A stretch of DNA of 64,000 nt from Oasisia sp. SBJ-2009 (GCA_964017155.1 OZ024856.1:12381625-12445624); one strand, 5' to 3'; numbered from the stretch's first letter, positions 36,285-47,589 are shown. Made by a program: numbers and translations. Notes: generated by a model not told the origin, from the sequence alone.

Positions 36285-38030
36285 TGAGTACTTCTGTTTT
36301 TTGCAGGGGACAAACTTATTCACCCTATGGACTAGCTGTTATGTCAGTGTTGCAGTTGTATAGCCACGTGGCGGATGTCACCATATTTTGTTGTTATTAT
36401 TGTTGTTAGAAGTAGAGCCGACCGGCTAACACACTAATTGCAAACATACAACATCTATGTGTCAGAGATATTTTAAAGAATATGTTATTCACCTCCAACT
36501 TGGTGAACATTTTCATGAGTATCAGATTTTGCTGTAAACATGTTTGTGTGCTTATGCACCTCAGAGATGGTGAATATTGGTGAATATTGGGGGATAAAGC
36601 TGGGCCAGGATTAAGACACTTCAACTGCAGTTTATTGCTCCCCCTTGCACCCACCTGCCAACAAATTGGGGGTCACTTACACACAATTTGCCCCACAGAG
36701 ATTTGCACAGTGACTACAATTAAACTCACTTTCGTAGTACTGTTAAGTTTACAATTACCCAAACTGTGTGGGTTTTAAGAAATTACCTGGTACTACACAT
36801 GCTAAATGGTTGCTACCCATGTAAGAGTTTGACTACTTGCCCAGCATGTGGAACAAACAGTAGGTGAGATGTGGGGTGGTGTCTCTCAGCTCAACTGGTC
36901 ACATACCAATTTAATCGTGACAAGAAGTTTACATTGTTATTGTTGCATTCAACAATAACAATGTAAACTTCTTGTCACGATTACACAATTACGAATTTAC
37001 TTGCAGACTCATTTTACTCATTCACTGGTTTCTCACCTGCCTACAAACATATACTAACTCACCCACTCATTGACATACATCCTCACTAGACAGGCATATA
37101 TGCACGCACACTAACTTATCTTCTTAACTCAAAACTAACTAACTTTTTTTAAATGAACCCAACTCGCTCGTACACACTCAGACACAACACAGTCCACACA
37201 CATGCACACAGTACACACACGCACGCACACGTGTGCGCACGCATGCACCCACCCACCTCCCCACATCCACACACACACACACAATATACAGTCAAACACA
37301 CACACGCATGCACACACGCACGCACGCATGCATGCATAAACACGCACACACAAACATACAACCAACTGTTTGCTCATTCAAACATAAAGCACTGTCAGAC
37401 CTCTAGGGTCGCAGATGAGTTGAACCGTGTCATATGACACAGCATCGTATGACAGCAGTCTCCACTCTGTTTGTTTGCAGTGTGTTGATGTTGTTGTCAA
37501 TGTTCAGAGACGCATTTATGCTCCATTCCATTTGGCTAATTTATATTGTGAACACAACTTGGCAGACACAAAAGTTCACGAAGGTTAACCACTTCTAAAT
37601 TTATGTAGTGAAGTTAAGTAGGAGTTACAAAAGTCGTATTCACGAGGTACATAGGTGTTTTGAACGCGGCATTACCACCTGTCATATGTGGCACAAGAAA
37701 TGACTGCTCCTGTGTTTGTGTGGTCGTGGATGAATTACTGACAAACACGCAGGCTTTTAGTTACACATCATTTGTTGCTAGTCTTGAATTAATCAAAGGT
37801 GTGCCATTCAGGTGAGCGTGGAAGCGTTACACGTCAGCCACACCCATTATTAACCAGTTTTAATTTTTTCACAAAGTCATTGAACCATTTGTAGTAAGTA
37901 TTATTCATTTGTTTCACTACTGTTTGTGTCAATAATAGTCATTAATGTGGCACCCTGTTAATTCCATGCATTGTAATTGTATCAGTTGTAACTACCTGTC
38001 TTACTTATGATCTGCCAGTCTAGAAGATGG
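36285..38030. other. No exon seen; hairpin, CA repeat and a shared 48-bp segment
   Basis: 36519-36566 repeats at 39587-39635 (see findings). A perfect hairpin lies at 36912-36983. A compound CA/ACGC microsatellite lies at 37180-37365. No protein-like frame outside the microsatellite artefacts. Confidence 0.6.
36912..36983. repeat. Perfect 34-bp-arm inverted repeat
   Basis: Arms 36912-36945 and 36950-36983 are exact reverse complements around a 4-base loop, CATT. It begins TAATCGTGACAAGAAG and ends CTTCTTGTCACGATTA. It could form a cruciform or, if transcribed, a long perfect RNA hairpin. Confidence 0.97.
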
Positions 38031-38034
38031 ACAG

Positions 38035-38212
38035 CCGGGTCTCGGACTAAGTCCCTGCCAATACGTAGACACCTTCTAGTTGGATCCAGGCCGGGGGAAG
38101 TAAAACAAGCACATGGATATAGAGTAAAAACGCTTTTAACGGCAGAGAATTAGTTGAGTAAATTGACTGCATTTTAAATGTCTAAATTTAGGCCACTGTT
38201 TACCCCTCACGT

Positions 38213-38259
<47 letters not shown>

Positions 38260-38345
38260 ATGTGTGTGTGTTTTTCAGAAAACACTATGGTCCCTTCTTA
38301 CTGGTTCTATGTCTGGGGAAATAACATACCCTGTATAGGGAAAGG
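38035..38345 (+). repeat. Two degraded SINE family 2 pieces around a (GT/GCGT)n microsatellite
   Basis: 38035-38105 (CCTTCTAGTTGGATCCAGGC, GGGGAAGTAAAA) and 38285-38345 (GGTCCCTTCTTACTGG, CTGGGGAAATAA) both resemble the GGTCCCTTCTATCTGG...GGGGAAGTAAAAGATCCC body of family 2. The microsatellite runs 38214-38270. Confidence 0.5.
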
Positions 38346-38871
38346 TGCCTTCATGGGACACACCCACCAGTTCAGCACATGCTAGTAGCTGGGTAATAAC
38401 TAATTTGGATACATTCTTGACCATATCTTAACGTAATAATTAAGAGTAGCAATTGATTGATATATTGACTATACTAAATATTGGACATCTTCATAGCACA
38501 TTAGTTTTGTACTGTCTGTTTTACTGTTTGCTGTGCCCCACTGTCCCCTATGTATGTAACGTCATGCACTCAGAGTGGTGTCTCTGTCCCAGTGGATCTT
38601 GTGTGACTCCCAGTAGTTCTATGAGAGGCACTGCAGGCAATCATGAATGTGTAAGACAGCGAACTGGGACACTGGGTCTGTTGCATAATACAGATACAGA
38701 CTAATGCATTCTGTGTTAGCGATCATTCATCTTGATAAATTATTTCTTTAAAATGTTCTCCTAAACCCTTTGTTTGTGCAAAAAACAACTGGACAACAAT
38801 CATCTAGAATTACCTTGTACGTATTTGTTTAAATAAGACTTTAGCGATATTGATCAGTGAGTGAGATCAGT

Positions 38872-38877
<6 letters not shown>

Positions 38878-38938
<61 letters not shown>

Positions 38939-39112
38939 TAACTTTTAATTTGTTTATTATAAAAAAAATCTATAACATATATTTTTTAAACTTTTTCCTT
39001 TAAACCATTGTATGATTCCATGTATGTTATATTGTAATGTAGGTATGCGCCTATGAACGGGCTGGTCCCGGTGATACAACGCTCTACAAATGCTTGTAAT
39101 AATAATAAAAAT
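38878..39112 (+). repeat. (TA)n microsatellite followed by a LINE-like 3' end
   Basis: About 28 TA units at 38881-38936. Then GGTATGCGCCTATGAACGGG, CGCTCTACAAATGCTTG and TAATAATAATAAA (39040-39112), which looks like a CR1/L2-type 3' terminus with its short-unit tail. Confidence 0.6.
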
Positions 39113-39114
39113 AA

Positions 39115-39770
39115 TAATTATGTTCTTCCTACACAGAGAGATGATACACAATCTGTCATTAGTGTTTGACAGTTTTATAGGTCTCAACATCAAAATATGA
39201 CATTTAAATCTCTCTCCACAAAGTCTCACCCTTGCAACATGTTTCACATTACTGTCTTTTCATGATTTATTGACGCAGTTATGTTCTGCATGGTGTCTGG
39301 CTTTGATGCCTAAAATGTTTTTACTATGTGTAATGGTTCATATATCATTCTTACGGTGTCATTTCAGAAGAATCAGTTACATGACGGATATTGTGTGCAA
39401 TGTTCCAGATATAATGTAAATGGCCTGTTAGGGCCTATAAAATATCAGTGTTTCATTTTAAACGTGTTTTCATTGGATGGCCCAGAAATTGTCTCACTTT
39501 GCATTGTGGCAGTGATTTATTTACCCGTGAAATATTGTTTATTTTCTAATTTAAATCCGTTGAGATGCTGATGAAGGAGACAAATGTATCAGATTTTGCT
39601 GTAAACATGTTTGTGTGTTTATGCACCTCAGAGAAGATTATCAGAAGTTACCGTATTAATGTATAGATATGTGTGCCTATGTCATTCTCACAAGCCAAGT
39701 CTATCTGCGATACAGAACTATAGCCTGACTGATCCTTGTGCCAAATGTGAAGTTAGCTGAGTCGACCTAC
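39115..39770. other. No gene seen
   Basis: Holds the second copy of the 48-bp segment (39587-39635). No protein-like frame. Confidence 0.5.
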
Positions 39771-39887
39771 CAGTTCACTTCACCAGTTGACTTCACCAGT
39801 TGACTTCACCAGTTGACTTCACCAGTTGACTTCACCAGTTGACTTCACCAGTTGACTTCACCAGTTGACTTCACCAGTTGACTTCAC
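39771..39887 (+). repeat. 13-bp minisatellite, nine units
   Basis: CAGTTGACTTCAC repeated nine times in exactly 117 bp; the first unit has C in place of G at position 6, and all others are identical. Confidence 0.98.
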
Positions 39888-40780
39888 CAGTCACGACTGC
39901 ATCGGTGCAAATACATGCCCCAATTTGAAGATTAACAATTTCTGGAAAAACTGTTATAACCTGCTCGCACAATCGTACAAGCAGCTGAACGGTTTTGTAT
40001 ATTCGAATATTGGCTTCTATGTCCAAAACATTGCATGTAAGATTAGTACGGTGTGGCTGAAATCACCCAAAATGTTCACGACTGGAGGCCAGTCACACTC
40101 CTAGTGGGTGATTTCATTGGCTGAGCTTAAATTCAGAGTTTCGCCTAGTACTGGTATAATTGTGAGAATTAAAATATTTTAATTATGTTTAATCAGGGAT
40201 GATGGGAAGGTGGTTCCCTTGGCATACTATGTACTTTTATTCAAAGTTTAATTTCGTAGGCCACGGCCCAATCGTACTAAGCCGTGGCTATCAGCTATAG
40301 ACAGGGGGCTATTTAAACTTGTGTTTGGCGGCAAATCGGCCCCGTTCACTTCTACAACTTCATCGTTTGCCATCGACTTTGTTACTTTATTTTACTTTGT
40401 TATTTTTATCTCCCATTCACCATCCCATATTAACTGTTTTACTCATGTTGGTAGTTAGTTATTGTATAGATGTATTGTGTAGATGTTAGTTAGTAGGTAG
40501 TCTTGACTTGGGAGTTTGCATTGTTATTTGGCGATTGTGTGTATATATTTACTTGTTTACTATGTATGATAACATTTGCATAACTTTAAAACAATGCAAG
40601 TCTTTACAAGTTCACCCACAACCCTGTGTCACTTTTATTTGTTGCAAACCTGACTGAGTGTCAGGGCGGTTTGTTACGAACAGACAGGATTAACAACAGC
40701 AACGACTCCTGGCTTATGAGGTAGGCCTGTGTGGTCAAAGACAGTTCCACCAGGAAGTATTGCTGTAGCATATTTCCACA
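39888..40780. other. No gene seen
   Basis: AT-rich sequence up to the MITE. No protein-like frame. Confidence 0.5.
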
Positions 40781-40782
40781 TA

Positions 40783-41629
40783 TGTGACTCATCTTAACAA
40801 AAGCGGTCGGATGTCGGTAAATCAGATTTGCCGATTTTGTGAAAAAATCGGGCATTCGTCAATTTTGAGATTTTCCCTGAAAATGATTCTTTAGTATTCG
40901 TTTTTTCGATTGCCACACTTGTTATTATCTAACTAACTCTGTTTCGTGTATTTTAAAGACATTTGCGTAGAGCTGTGCTAAGTGTTCCGCTCCGTTTCCA
41001 TAAAACAAAGCCGAAAATGCCAGTAATTGCGCGCTTTCTTTGCCGCTAATTTTGGGACGATCCCTATCATAACGGGTATCACCGCGTAGCTTAACGCGTC
41101 ATCTGTCCATATATGGTCATATCTATGCTAATGTATGGAAAAGCAAATGCAATATCATGACAATGATACTATCTTTGAGTTGTCCAAATTTCAACCAGAT
41201 ATGTCCATCCTAACCAAGGCATAACAGCAGCAGAGTTTGTTCGCATTTCTTAACAACGGAGGTAATTGCATAAAATATTAATTAATCTGCAATTGTTTTT
41301 CTAATAAACATTTTGTGTTCATATTAACACGATATCTTAAGAATGACATTATCTTCCAACATGCCAAGTTTCAAAAAGATCGGTCCATGGTAACTAAGGT
41401 ACATTCCATGAAACGTAACAAATATTTTGCATCAACTTTGAAGGCCATTTTCTTAATTTGAAGGTTTCTACCCCACACATGTTTGTCAAGCTATAGCTTC
41501 GGCTAGAATCGAGATATCTTCTAGCATGATATATCATATGTAAGCAGATATTATGCTCTTTCCAGTGGTACTAATCACTCAATTTTGAAAATTACCGACA
41601 TCCGACCGCTTTTGTTAAGATGAGTCACA
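40783..41629. mobile_element. TA-flanked MITE with perfect 38-bp inverted ends
   Basis: 40783-40820 and 41592-41629 are exact reverse complements, beginning TGTGACTCATCTTAAC and containing GCGGTCGGATGTCGG. TA lies directly outside each end (40781-40782, 41630-41631). The 847-bp interior has no coding capacity but holds a diverged internal duplication (CCAAATTTCAACCAGATATG near 41184 versus CCAAGTTTCAAAAAGATCGG near 41364). Size, ends and TA duplication fit a Tc1/mariner-type non-autonomous element; the superfamily is inference. Confidence 0.88.
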
Positions 41630-42360
41630 TATATTTAACTCTACCTTTGTAATGCCCAGTAACACTGAAGTTGTACTACATTTTGAGACAACCCGTTGTT
41701 CCCCCGTGAACTTAGGAAAATGCATATAAATGAAGTCATTTCTTGCAGACTGTCAGCCTGGATGAATATGGGGCTTTATCCATGAGATCTTACGAGCTTG
41801 TACCACATGATTCTCACCATAAACCCTGCAATTGCCCATAAAACAATGATAGGTTGTAGAAATCAATTTCATGGAATATTGCTGTCAGCGACATGCATAA
41901 CTAGTTTATGGAGGCGGTTGTGTGTGTAATGATGATGATAGCATGTTGCCACTGCCTGGGAGATTACTGAAACAACATGTTAAAACAAGTACACGAATTT
42001 GGTGATGAAACCAGTTTATGAGTCCATTATATTGATTATTTGGCCCAGAACCAGTAAAATGTGGGAGCTTTTCTAGTTGAGGGTTGACAGCTTATGTGTG
42101 TGCCAGTTATGAACCCTTGTTTATGGAGAATTTCTGGTTTGGTTGAGGAACAAACGGCAGATATACTGATTTTATTAAATTGAAAATTTTGATGAAAATA
42201 CGAAGCACTGCAGATTGGTAAAAACACAAAAATATTAAAACTGAACTAACTATGTGTAGAATATAAACATTATTGTTGAAAGAAACAACACTTATTTGTA
42301 GCCAGATAGTATGCATGCATGCATGTGTGTGCACTCATGTAAGTGTGCATGTTCTAGAGG
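41630..42360. other. No gene seen
   Basis: AT-rich. A minus-strand frame of 75 codons (42107-42334) is not protein-like. Confidence 0.5.
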
Positions 42361-42460
42361 GTGTCTGTTGTAGATCCTCTTGAGGCCCTAGAGCCTTCTT
42401 TGGAATGTGTCTAGTCTGTGTGCTTACAGTCTTGTGTTTGTTGTAGTTCTCCCCAACACC

Positions 42461-42491
<31 letters not shown>

Positions 42492-42543
42492 ACACACACA
42501 CACAACACACACACACACACACACACACTCACACACACACACA

Positions 42544-42583
<40 letters not shown>

Positions 42584-43196
42584 CGAGGCCCTAGCCTTCC
42601 TTGGAATGTGTCTGTGTGTTCACAGTCTTGTGTCTGTTGTAGTCCCCCGAGGCCCTAGAGCCTTCCTTGGAATGTGTCTGTATGCTCAGTCTTGTGTCTG
42701 TTGTAGTCCCCTGAGGCCATAGAGCCTTCCTTGGAATGTGTCTGTGTGATCACGGTTGTGTGTCTGTTGCAGTGCCCCCTGAGGCCCTAGAGCCTTCATT
42801 GGAATGTGTCTGTATGCTCAGTCTTGTGTCTGTTGTAGTCCCCTGAGGCCCTAGAGCCTTCCTTGGAATGTGTCTGTGTGCTCACAGTCTTGTGTCTGTC
42901 GTAGTTCCCCCCAAGGCCCTAGAGCCTTCCCTGGAATGTGTCTGTGTGCTCACAGTCTTGTGTCTGTCGCATTGCCCCCCGAGGCCCTAGAGCCTTCCTT
43001 GGAATGTGTCTGTGTGCTCACAGTCTTGTGTCTGTCGCATTGCCCCCAGAGGCCCTAGAGCCTTCCTTGGAATGTGTCTGTGTGCTCACAGTCTTGTGTC
43101 TGTCGTAGTTCCCCCCGAGGCCCTAGAGCCTTCCCTAGAATGTGTCTGTGTGCTCACAGCCTTGTGTCTGTTGCAGTGCCCCCCGAGGCCCTAGCC
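42361..43196 (+). repeat. 68-bp minisatellite made of 3' splice-site copies
   Basis: About eleven units share a TTCCTTGGAATGTGTCTGTG part, GCTCACAGTCTTGTGTCTGT, then TGTAG or TGCAG, then CCCCGAGGCCCTAGAGCC. Typical spacing is 68 bp (for example 42891, 42959, 43027, 43095, 43163). Each unit thus carries the pyrimidine-rich end of an intron, an AG, and about 20 bases of exon. The last unit is the real acceptor of the membrane exon at 43177. Two units (near 42969 and 43037) have GCATTG and so lack the AG. The decoys have two extra bases (CTAGAGCC against CTAGCC). The second unit is split by a (C)n(CA)n tract at 42461-42581. Confidence 0.93.
42461..42581 (+). repeat. (C)n(CA)n microsatellite inside the splice-site array
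   Basis: About 17 C followed by about 50 CA units with TC and CC interruptions. It lies just after the AG of the second array unit, so it grew within that unit's C-rich exon-like part. Confidence 0.95.
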
Positions 43197-43338
43197 TTCC
43201 TCGGTGCAGTTGGGTTCTTCCTCATCCTCCTCGTCGTCTTCTTCTTGTACCTCAACAAGAAGCTGTGCTTCAGCGAGTGCGGTGGGTTCCCGTGCATCGA
43301 CAAACCAATCAAGAAGGAGCCGAAGACAAACAAATTAG
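43177..43338 (+). CDS. SYT14: Synaptotagmin-14/16-like gene, membrane-spanning exon
   Basis: The exon runs from an acceptor TCTGTTGCAG| to a donor TTAG|GTAAGT; both ends are phase 1. It reads (V)PPEALAFLGAVGFF, then LILLVVFFLYLN, KKLCFSECGGFP, and a lysine-rich end up to NKL. The hydrophobic stretch of about 21 residues is a single membrane helix, followed by the basic/cysteine motif NKKLCF. Vertebrate synaptotagmin-14 has the same order (PEA-hydrophobic helix-NKK.CF...GGFP), which is the main reason for the family call. The family acts in membrane trafficking through tandem C2 domains that lack the calcium-binding aspartates of classical synaptotagmins. The upstream side is a minisatellite of copies of its own acceptor. 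The frame stays open past the donor to 43472, but the strong splice site decides the end. Confidence 0.85.
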
Positions 43339-43339
43339 G

Positions 43340-44670
43340 TAAGTGTCTCAGCGTGAATTTGATGCACTTCCACATACTTAGTGACATTTATTTTGTTGAA
43401 ATTATTTTCCCAGACTTTTATATGAAAATGAGACAAAGTGAATTAAAGGGCTCTCTTGCCCAGAATTGGTAGAGTGGCAATATGTAACCGGAAATCTGCA
43501 GTCTATGACGTGGGAAAGTTAAACATCAAAAGGTATTGCGGTTATCCTTGCTTGCCTCGGCATTATTTCAAATCAATTTTGTTTTGAAACTGGATCCATT
43601 ATTTACCATTTGAACATGTCCTGTCGCATGCGGAATCGTCCTTATTGTGAACATTATTCCGTGCTTAATAAACTAACTAACCAGAAGTCAGCAGGCAGTA
43701 AACCTTCAACGTGCATGTTATGGTCATAAGAACGTAATATTAAATGACAAAAATAAATCTATGACCTGGCACCCTTGCTATAAGTGAGAACTGCATACAG
43801 GAATATATATTTAAATGTAACTAGGTCATGCTGACCTAGTTACATAATTCACGTTACTACCATTGTTGGTAAGGCAATGCTTGACAGAGGTTATGTACTT
43901 AATTTTGATCGTGGTGTAAACAAGCACTGACGTACTGGACCCATGAAACATGTCTGCATTTGGCCACTGCTCTACTAATGAGTGACTCGTATTGACCAGT
44001 CAGTATACAAAGGCTGACCGACGGCATCAAAGCACCACGTGCTGCATATAGATGGTGTTCGAGTGCAACTTGAGCCGCCCTCTCCTCGTTATAGCATCAC
44101 AGAATCCGACGAGATCTGAGTCAAGTGTCGTGGGCTGTCACAGGTGTTGATTGCTGGTGTCAACCTGTTGCCGTGTCAGTGTTGTTGATCTCGTCAGCAG
44201 TTGATGGATCATCTGTGAGTCGGATCAAATCATATGAGAAACAACTGAGAAGTGGCGCCATCTGTTGTGAAACAGTGTCATCCAATGAAACTACTAAAAT
44301 CGGCAGAACCTTCGATCGTTTTTCACATTTTATATTATACTACACACAGTAGTTCCATCCTCGTGTGCCAGAGGGCACTGATGGTTACACCAGTGGCGAA
44401 CGAACATTTGCAGAAAGGGTGGTCACTCGTGCAGGGAATTACTGTACGTGTATGTGTAGATGGTGTATGCAGTGGAGATTTGTTTCTGTGGTTAGAGTAT
44501 TGCATAAGTAGCTCGTGAGAGAGTGTTGTACTGTGCATTGCGGCCCAGGCCGGCCGGTGGTTGGCGCCAGAAAGATTTGCCAAGGCAGGTTGCTTCTAGG
44601 AAACCTGCGCTCTGTGAGGATAAGAGTGTGAGTAGACTTGAAGACGTGGAGTTCCTGGCTGGTATATAAC
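43340..44670. other. Intron sequence; palindrome at 43815-43845
   Basis: No further exon recognised. The palindrome contains AGGTCATGCTGACCT (43823-43837). A more GC-rich patch at 43990-44640 has frames on both strands but nothing recognisable. Confidence 0.5.
43815..43845. promoter_or_regulatory. Palindromic AGGTCA-TGC-TGACCT element
   Basis: Thirteen-base arms (43816-43828 and 43832-43844) around TGC contain AGGTCA half-sites as an inverted repeat with 3-bp spacing, the consensus oestrogen-receptor response element. Whether it is bound is unknown; it sits in the intron after the membrane exon. Confidence 0.4.
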
Positions 44671-44671
44671 A

Positions 44672-44890
44672 ATATTTAACAAGATTGCCACCTAGAGAAT
44701 CAATTCTAGATGGCAGGTGGACTAGGAAGCCCTATGGCTTATCGAGAGTCCAACCTATCTCTCTAAGTATACCCCGCCCGTCTTAGGTATACGTCAGTTT
44801 TATTTTTAAACATATTAACACTACTAGCACCTACACAATCAGCTGATAATCTGTTCCATTTATTTACTCTTCTTTGTGAAAATGAGAATT
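44672..44890 (-). mobile_element. CR1/L2-type LINE 3' end, second copy
   Basis: Closely matches 15431-15650 in the same orientation, including CACCTAGAGAATCAA, GCTTATCGAGAGTCCAACCT and ACACTACTAGCACCTACACA. It is more truncated, keeping only the last codons and 3' UTR. Confidence 0.85.
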
Positions 44891-44892
44891 AA

Positions 44893-47150
44893 CAACACTT
44901 TATACATTATATAATTTTGTATCATAGGGAACAAAAGAAAGTAATCAATCTAAATGAGAAATGTTTATTTGCGGCTATGTTTGGTAGAACCACATCATAC
45001 AAATCAACAGACCTTGAAATGTATTGATGCAGTGTCTCATATGCATTTCACTGTTATCTGCATCAACATAGACAAGTGCTGCAGCCAGTGAGTGTTTACT
45101 GTTGTATTCACTAGAGGGCAGCACAGTCATACATGTCTACTGCAGTGTCTGGTAGGGGACATGTGCACAAATTCAGTGTTCAGTTATATAGTATCTACAG
45201 TACTTCATCAGGTTTACTTTAATCTTTGAACTTGGCATATAGATAAATTAATAATAAAAACAGTTGTCACAAGTAAGGGTGTCACTTTCCATGTCAAATC
45301 TTGCAGTTTGTTAAAAACCTGTTTTAAAATGACAGCTAGTGAGTCTGACCTCTTGGAATAGATGTTTAATGACAGCTGTGCAATATTTGTTGAACCTATT
45401 ACCATTTTAATTTGATTAAGCTGCCATGCCCTACATAGCATATACTCCTTCTAATAGTGTCTGACATTGATTTGCGACTAGTACCAAGAAATGGATCTAT
45501 GATTTATTGTAGTCTTGTCATCCATTGACAACATGAGACAGAAAGTTCCACCCACATTTGCTGTGGTTCAGTTTCTCTTTGACGACAAAATCACCACATG
45601 TGGATACATACATAACTCGGCAGACGTGAGCTAGGTCATCTCTGGATGGACTCAGGTTTAAACTTTCATCAACATGTCATGTTTGGCTGTGTGACTTTGT
45701 CAGATGTGACAGATGTGCTATGTTTTAGCACATCTGTCATAGATCCCTTGTTTCCCTCATCACTGTCGACTTATCTCTTCACTGGGAAGTACCTGGTAGT
45801 TCTAAACTTGTAGTGACCATAAACAATGTTTTAAATGTCTGTTTCCCCAATTTGGAATGACATGCAGTGTTAAAGGCGCCTTGATGATTTGACCTTGGTT
45901 TAAGACAGTCAGTTGATACAGTTGAAACAGTCAAATGAACACAAATGGCAACAAATTATGCCACCTTTTTGTTGTTTTCACACTAGCGGAAGAAGGAAAC
46001 ATTGGCATAACTGAAAGAATTTTCATGAACATGCTGGATACATAACGTATGCAAGCTGTATTTATTTTGATGCATGTTTAATTATCTTTAAAATGATGTG
46101 ACTTTGGTACCTACTGGTTAAAGATACATTGTCCCCTGGAAGTGACAATTGATAAAGATAGAAAATTTATATTCTAGACACATAATATTCTTTAGAATGA
46201 AAATTAATACACTTGAGTGATATTGTGTCTGGTCATCTCATATGAATAACCAGAGAAAATGCCAATTAGGTAATTACAGTAAGTGAATAGGCAGTGACTA
46301 TGATTCACCAAAACACATTTTACTCATAATTACCAGCTCACTATATAGTTCAAAGGATTTCAGGGCCACTTGGCCCCTTTTTAGGATGCTGCAGTCATAT
46401 GAGATCACGCCAAAGTATGACTATTGCTAAAACAATCTTAGCTCATTTTAGATACATTCCTTGTCAACTGAAAAAATCTTAACACAATTAAGTCATATTT
46501 TCTATCAGCATAATTAAGATCAACTTGAAAGTGTCAGAGAAATATGGGATTGCAGCTTCAAAGGGAAATCAAATTGATGTAGAGGATTAACTGTAAGAGT
46601 TAAGAGGGAAATGCTAGGTGTAATTATGCTTCTCAAATCATTAGCAGGTGTGGGTCTAGCCTGGGTACTTAGGACATAATGGGGAAACGGAAGACTTGAG
46701 AGCAATTGTGTGACGACTAAGTCCACTATGGTCCTTACAGACCACTCCAAGTTCACACGGTCTGTGGATGGTCTCTTAATGTTGCCATTTGCTCCTGTGC
46801 CATATTGCTCTTTCCTCGGCCATAAGTCTCACCCATCAGTGGATCATTTCATTAATATCTTTATGGGCTCATAAGTCTGAGTTTGTTCTTTCAATCAGTT
46901 TTACTTCTTAATGCAGATATTTATTACTGGAAACGTTTAATAACACCAGAGGCTGCCACTGAGACACTTTCACTGATGTGTTATGGAAATAATATTCCGA
47001 AAAAAAACAAAAAATGTAATAATATTCTATTTAATGGTGGAGTTTCTTTAGGAGCATGACCTCTTCATCTGCCACAGTAGTGCTATGTTCAGTTTACTGA
47101 AAACTTCATTGTGAGTGGTGATGAAATGCTGCCACTAATGGTACCTGCAT
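44893..47150. other. Intron sequence, no exon seen; dispersed repeat D1 copy 2 at 46210-46330
   Basis: AT-rich. D1 matches 6490-6620. No protein-like frame; the 75-78 codon minus-strand frames (45214-45441, 46520-46756) are unremarkable. Confidence 0.5.
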
Positions 47151-47154
47151 AATC

Positions 47155-47283
47155 AAGGCTAGATGCTTCCATGAGAGATGAGATGGTATTCCATTGAACA
47201 GGTCTGCCTGTTTGTAAAGTGTAAAGTGCTTTGAGCATTCCTCAGGATCAGATAGTGCACTGTATAAAATGGTAAAAAAGGTC
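47155..47283 (+). mobile_element. SINE family 1, 3' half only
   Basis: TAGATGCTTCCATGAGAGA, then GAACAGGTCTGCCTG, GTAAAGTGTAAAGTGCTTTG and GTGCACTGTATAAAATGG are the 3' half of family 1. A second, headed copy begins within a few bases, giving a tandem pair. Confidence 0.8.
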
Positions 47284-47288
47284 CATTG

Positions 47289-47565
47289 TAGAGCGCAATG
47301 GCTCAGGGGTAGAGCTTCAGACTCTCAACTATGAGAACCCGGGTTCGAATTCTGTTAAAACCTTGGGAAAGTTATTTCACTCTACATTGCCCCAGTTCAC
47401 TCAGCTGTATAAATGAGTAACTGGCTATAGACAGTAGTGGATATGTGTACAAGCAGCATTCGCACATTAACTGTAGCATATGGCTGGATGCTTCCCAGAG
47501 AAGTCGAGATGGTGTCTGAGTGAACAGGTCTGTCAGGGAAGTAAAGTGTAAAGTGCTTGGTCCTG
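47289..47565 (+). mobile_element. SINE family 1, headed copy lacking the last part
   Basis: Has the A-box (ATGGCTCAGGGGTAGAGC) and B-box (GGGTTCGAATTC, one change). It follows the family body to GTAAAGTGTAAAGTGCTTGG, then stops before the CTATATAAGAACTT end. Confidence 0.88.
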
Positions 47566-47589
47566 CAACTACGTCATCATCTTGACCTG

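Noticed and set aside
42870..43194. Repeated frames ALEPSLECVCVLT
   Set aside because: Translations of the splice-site minisatellite; 68-bp units shift frame each time.
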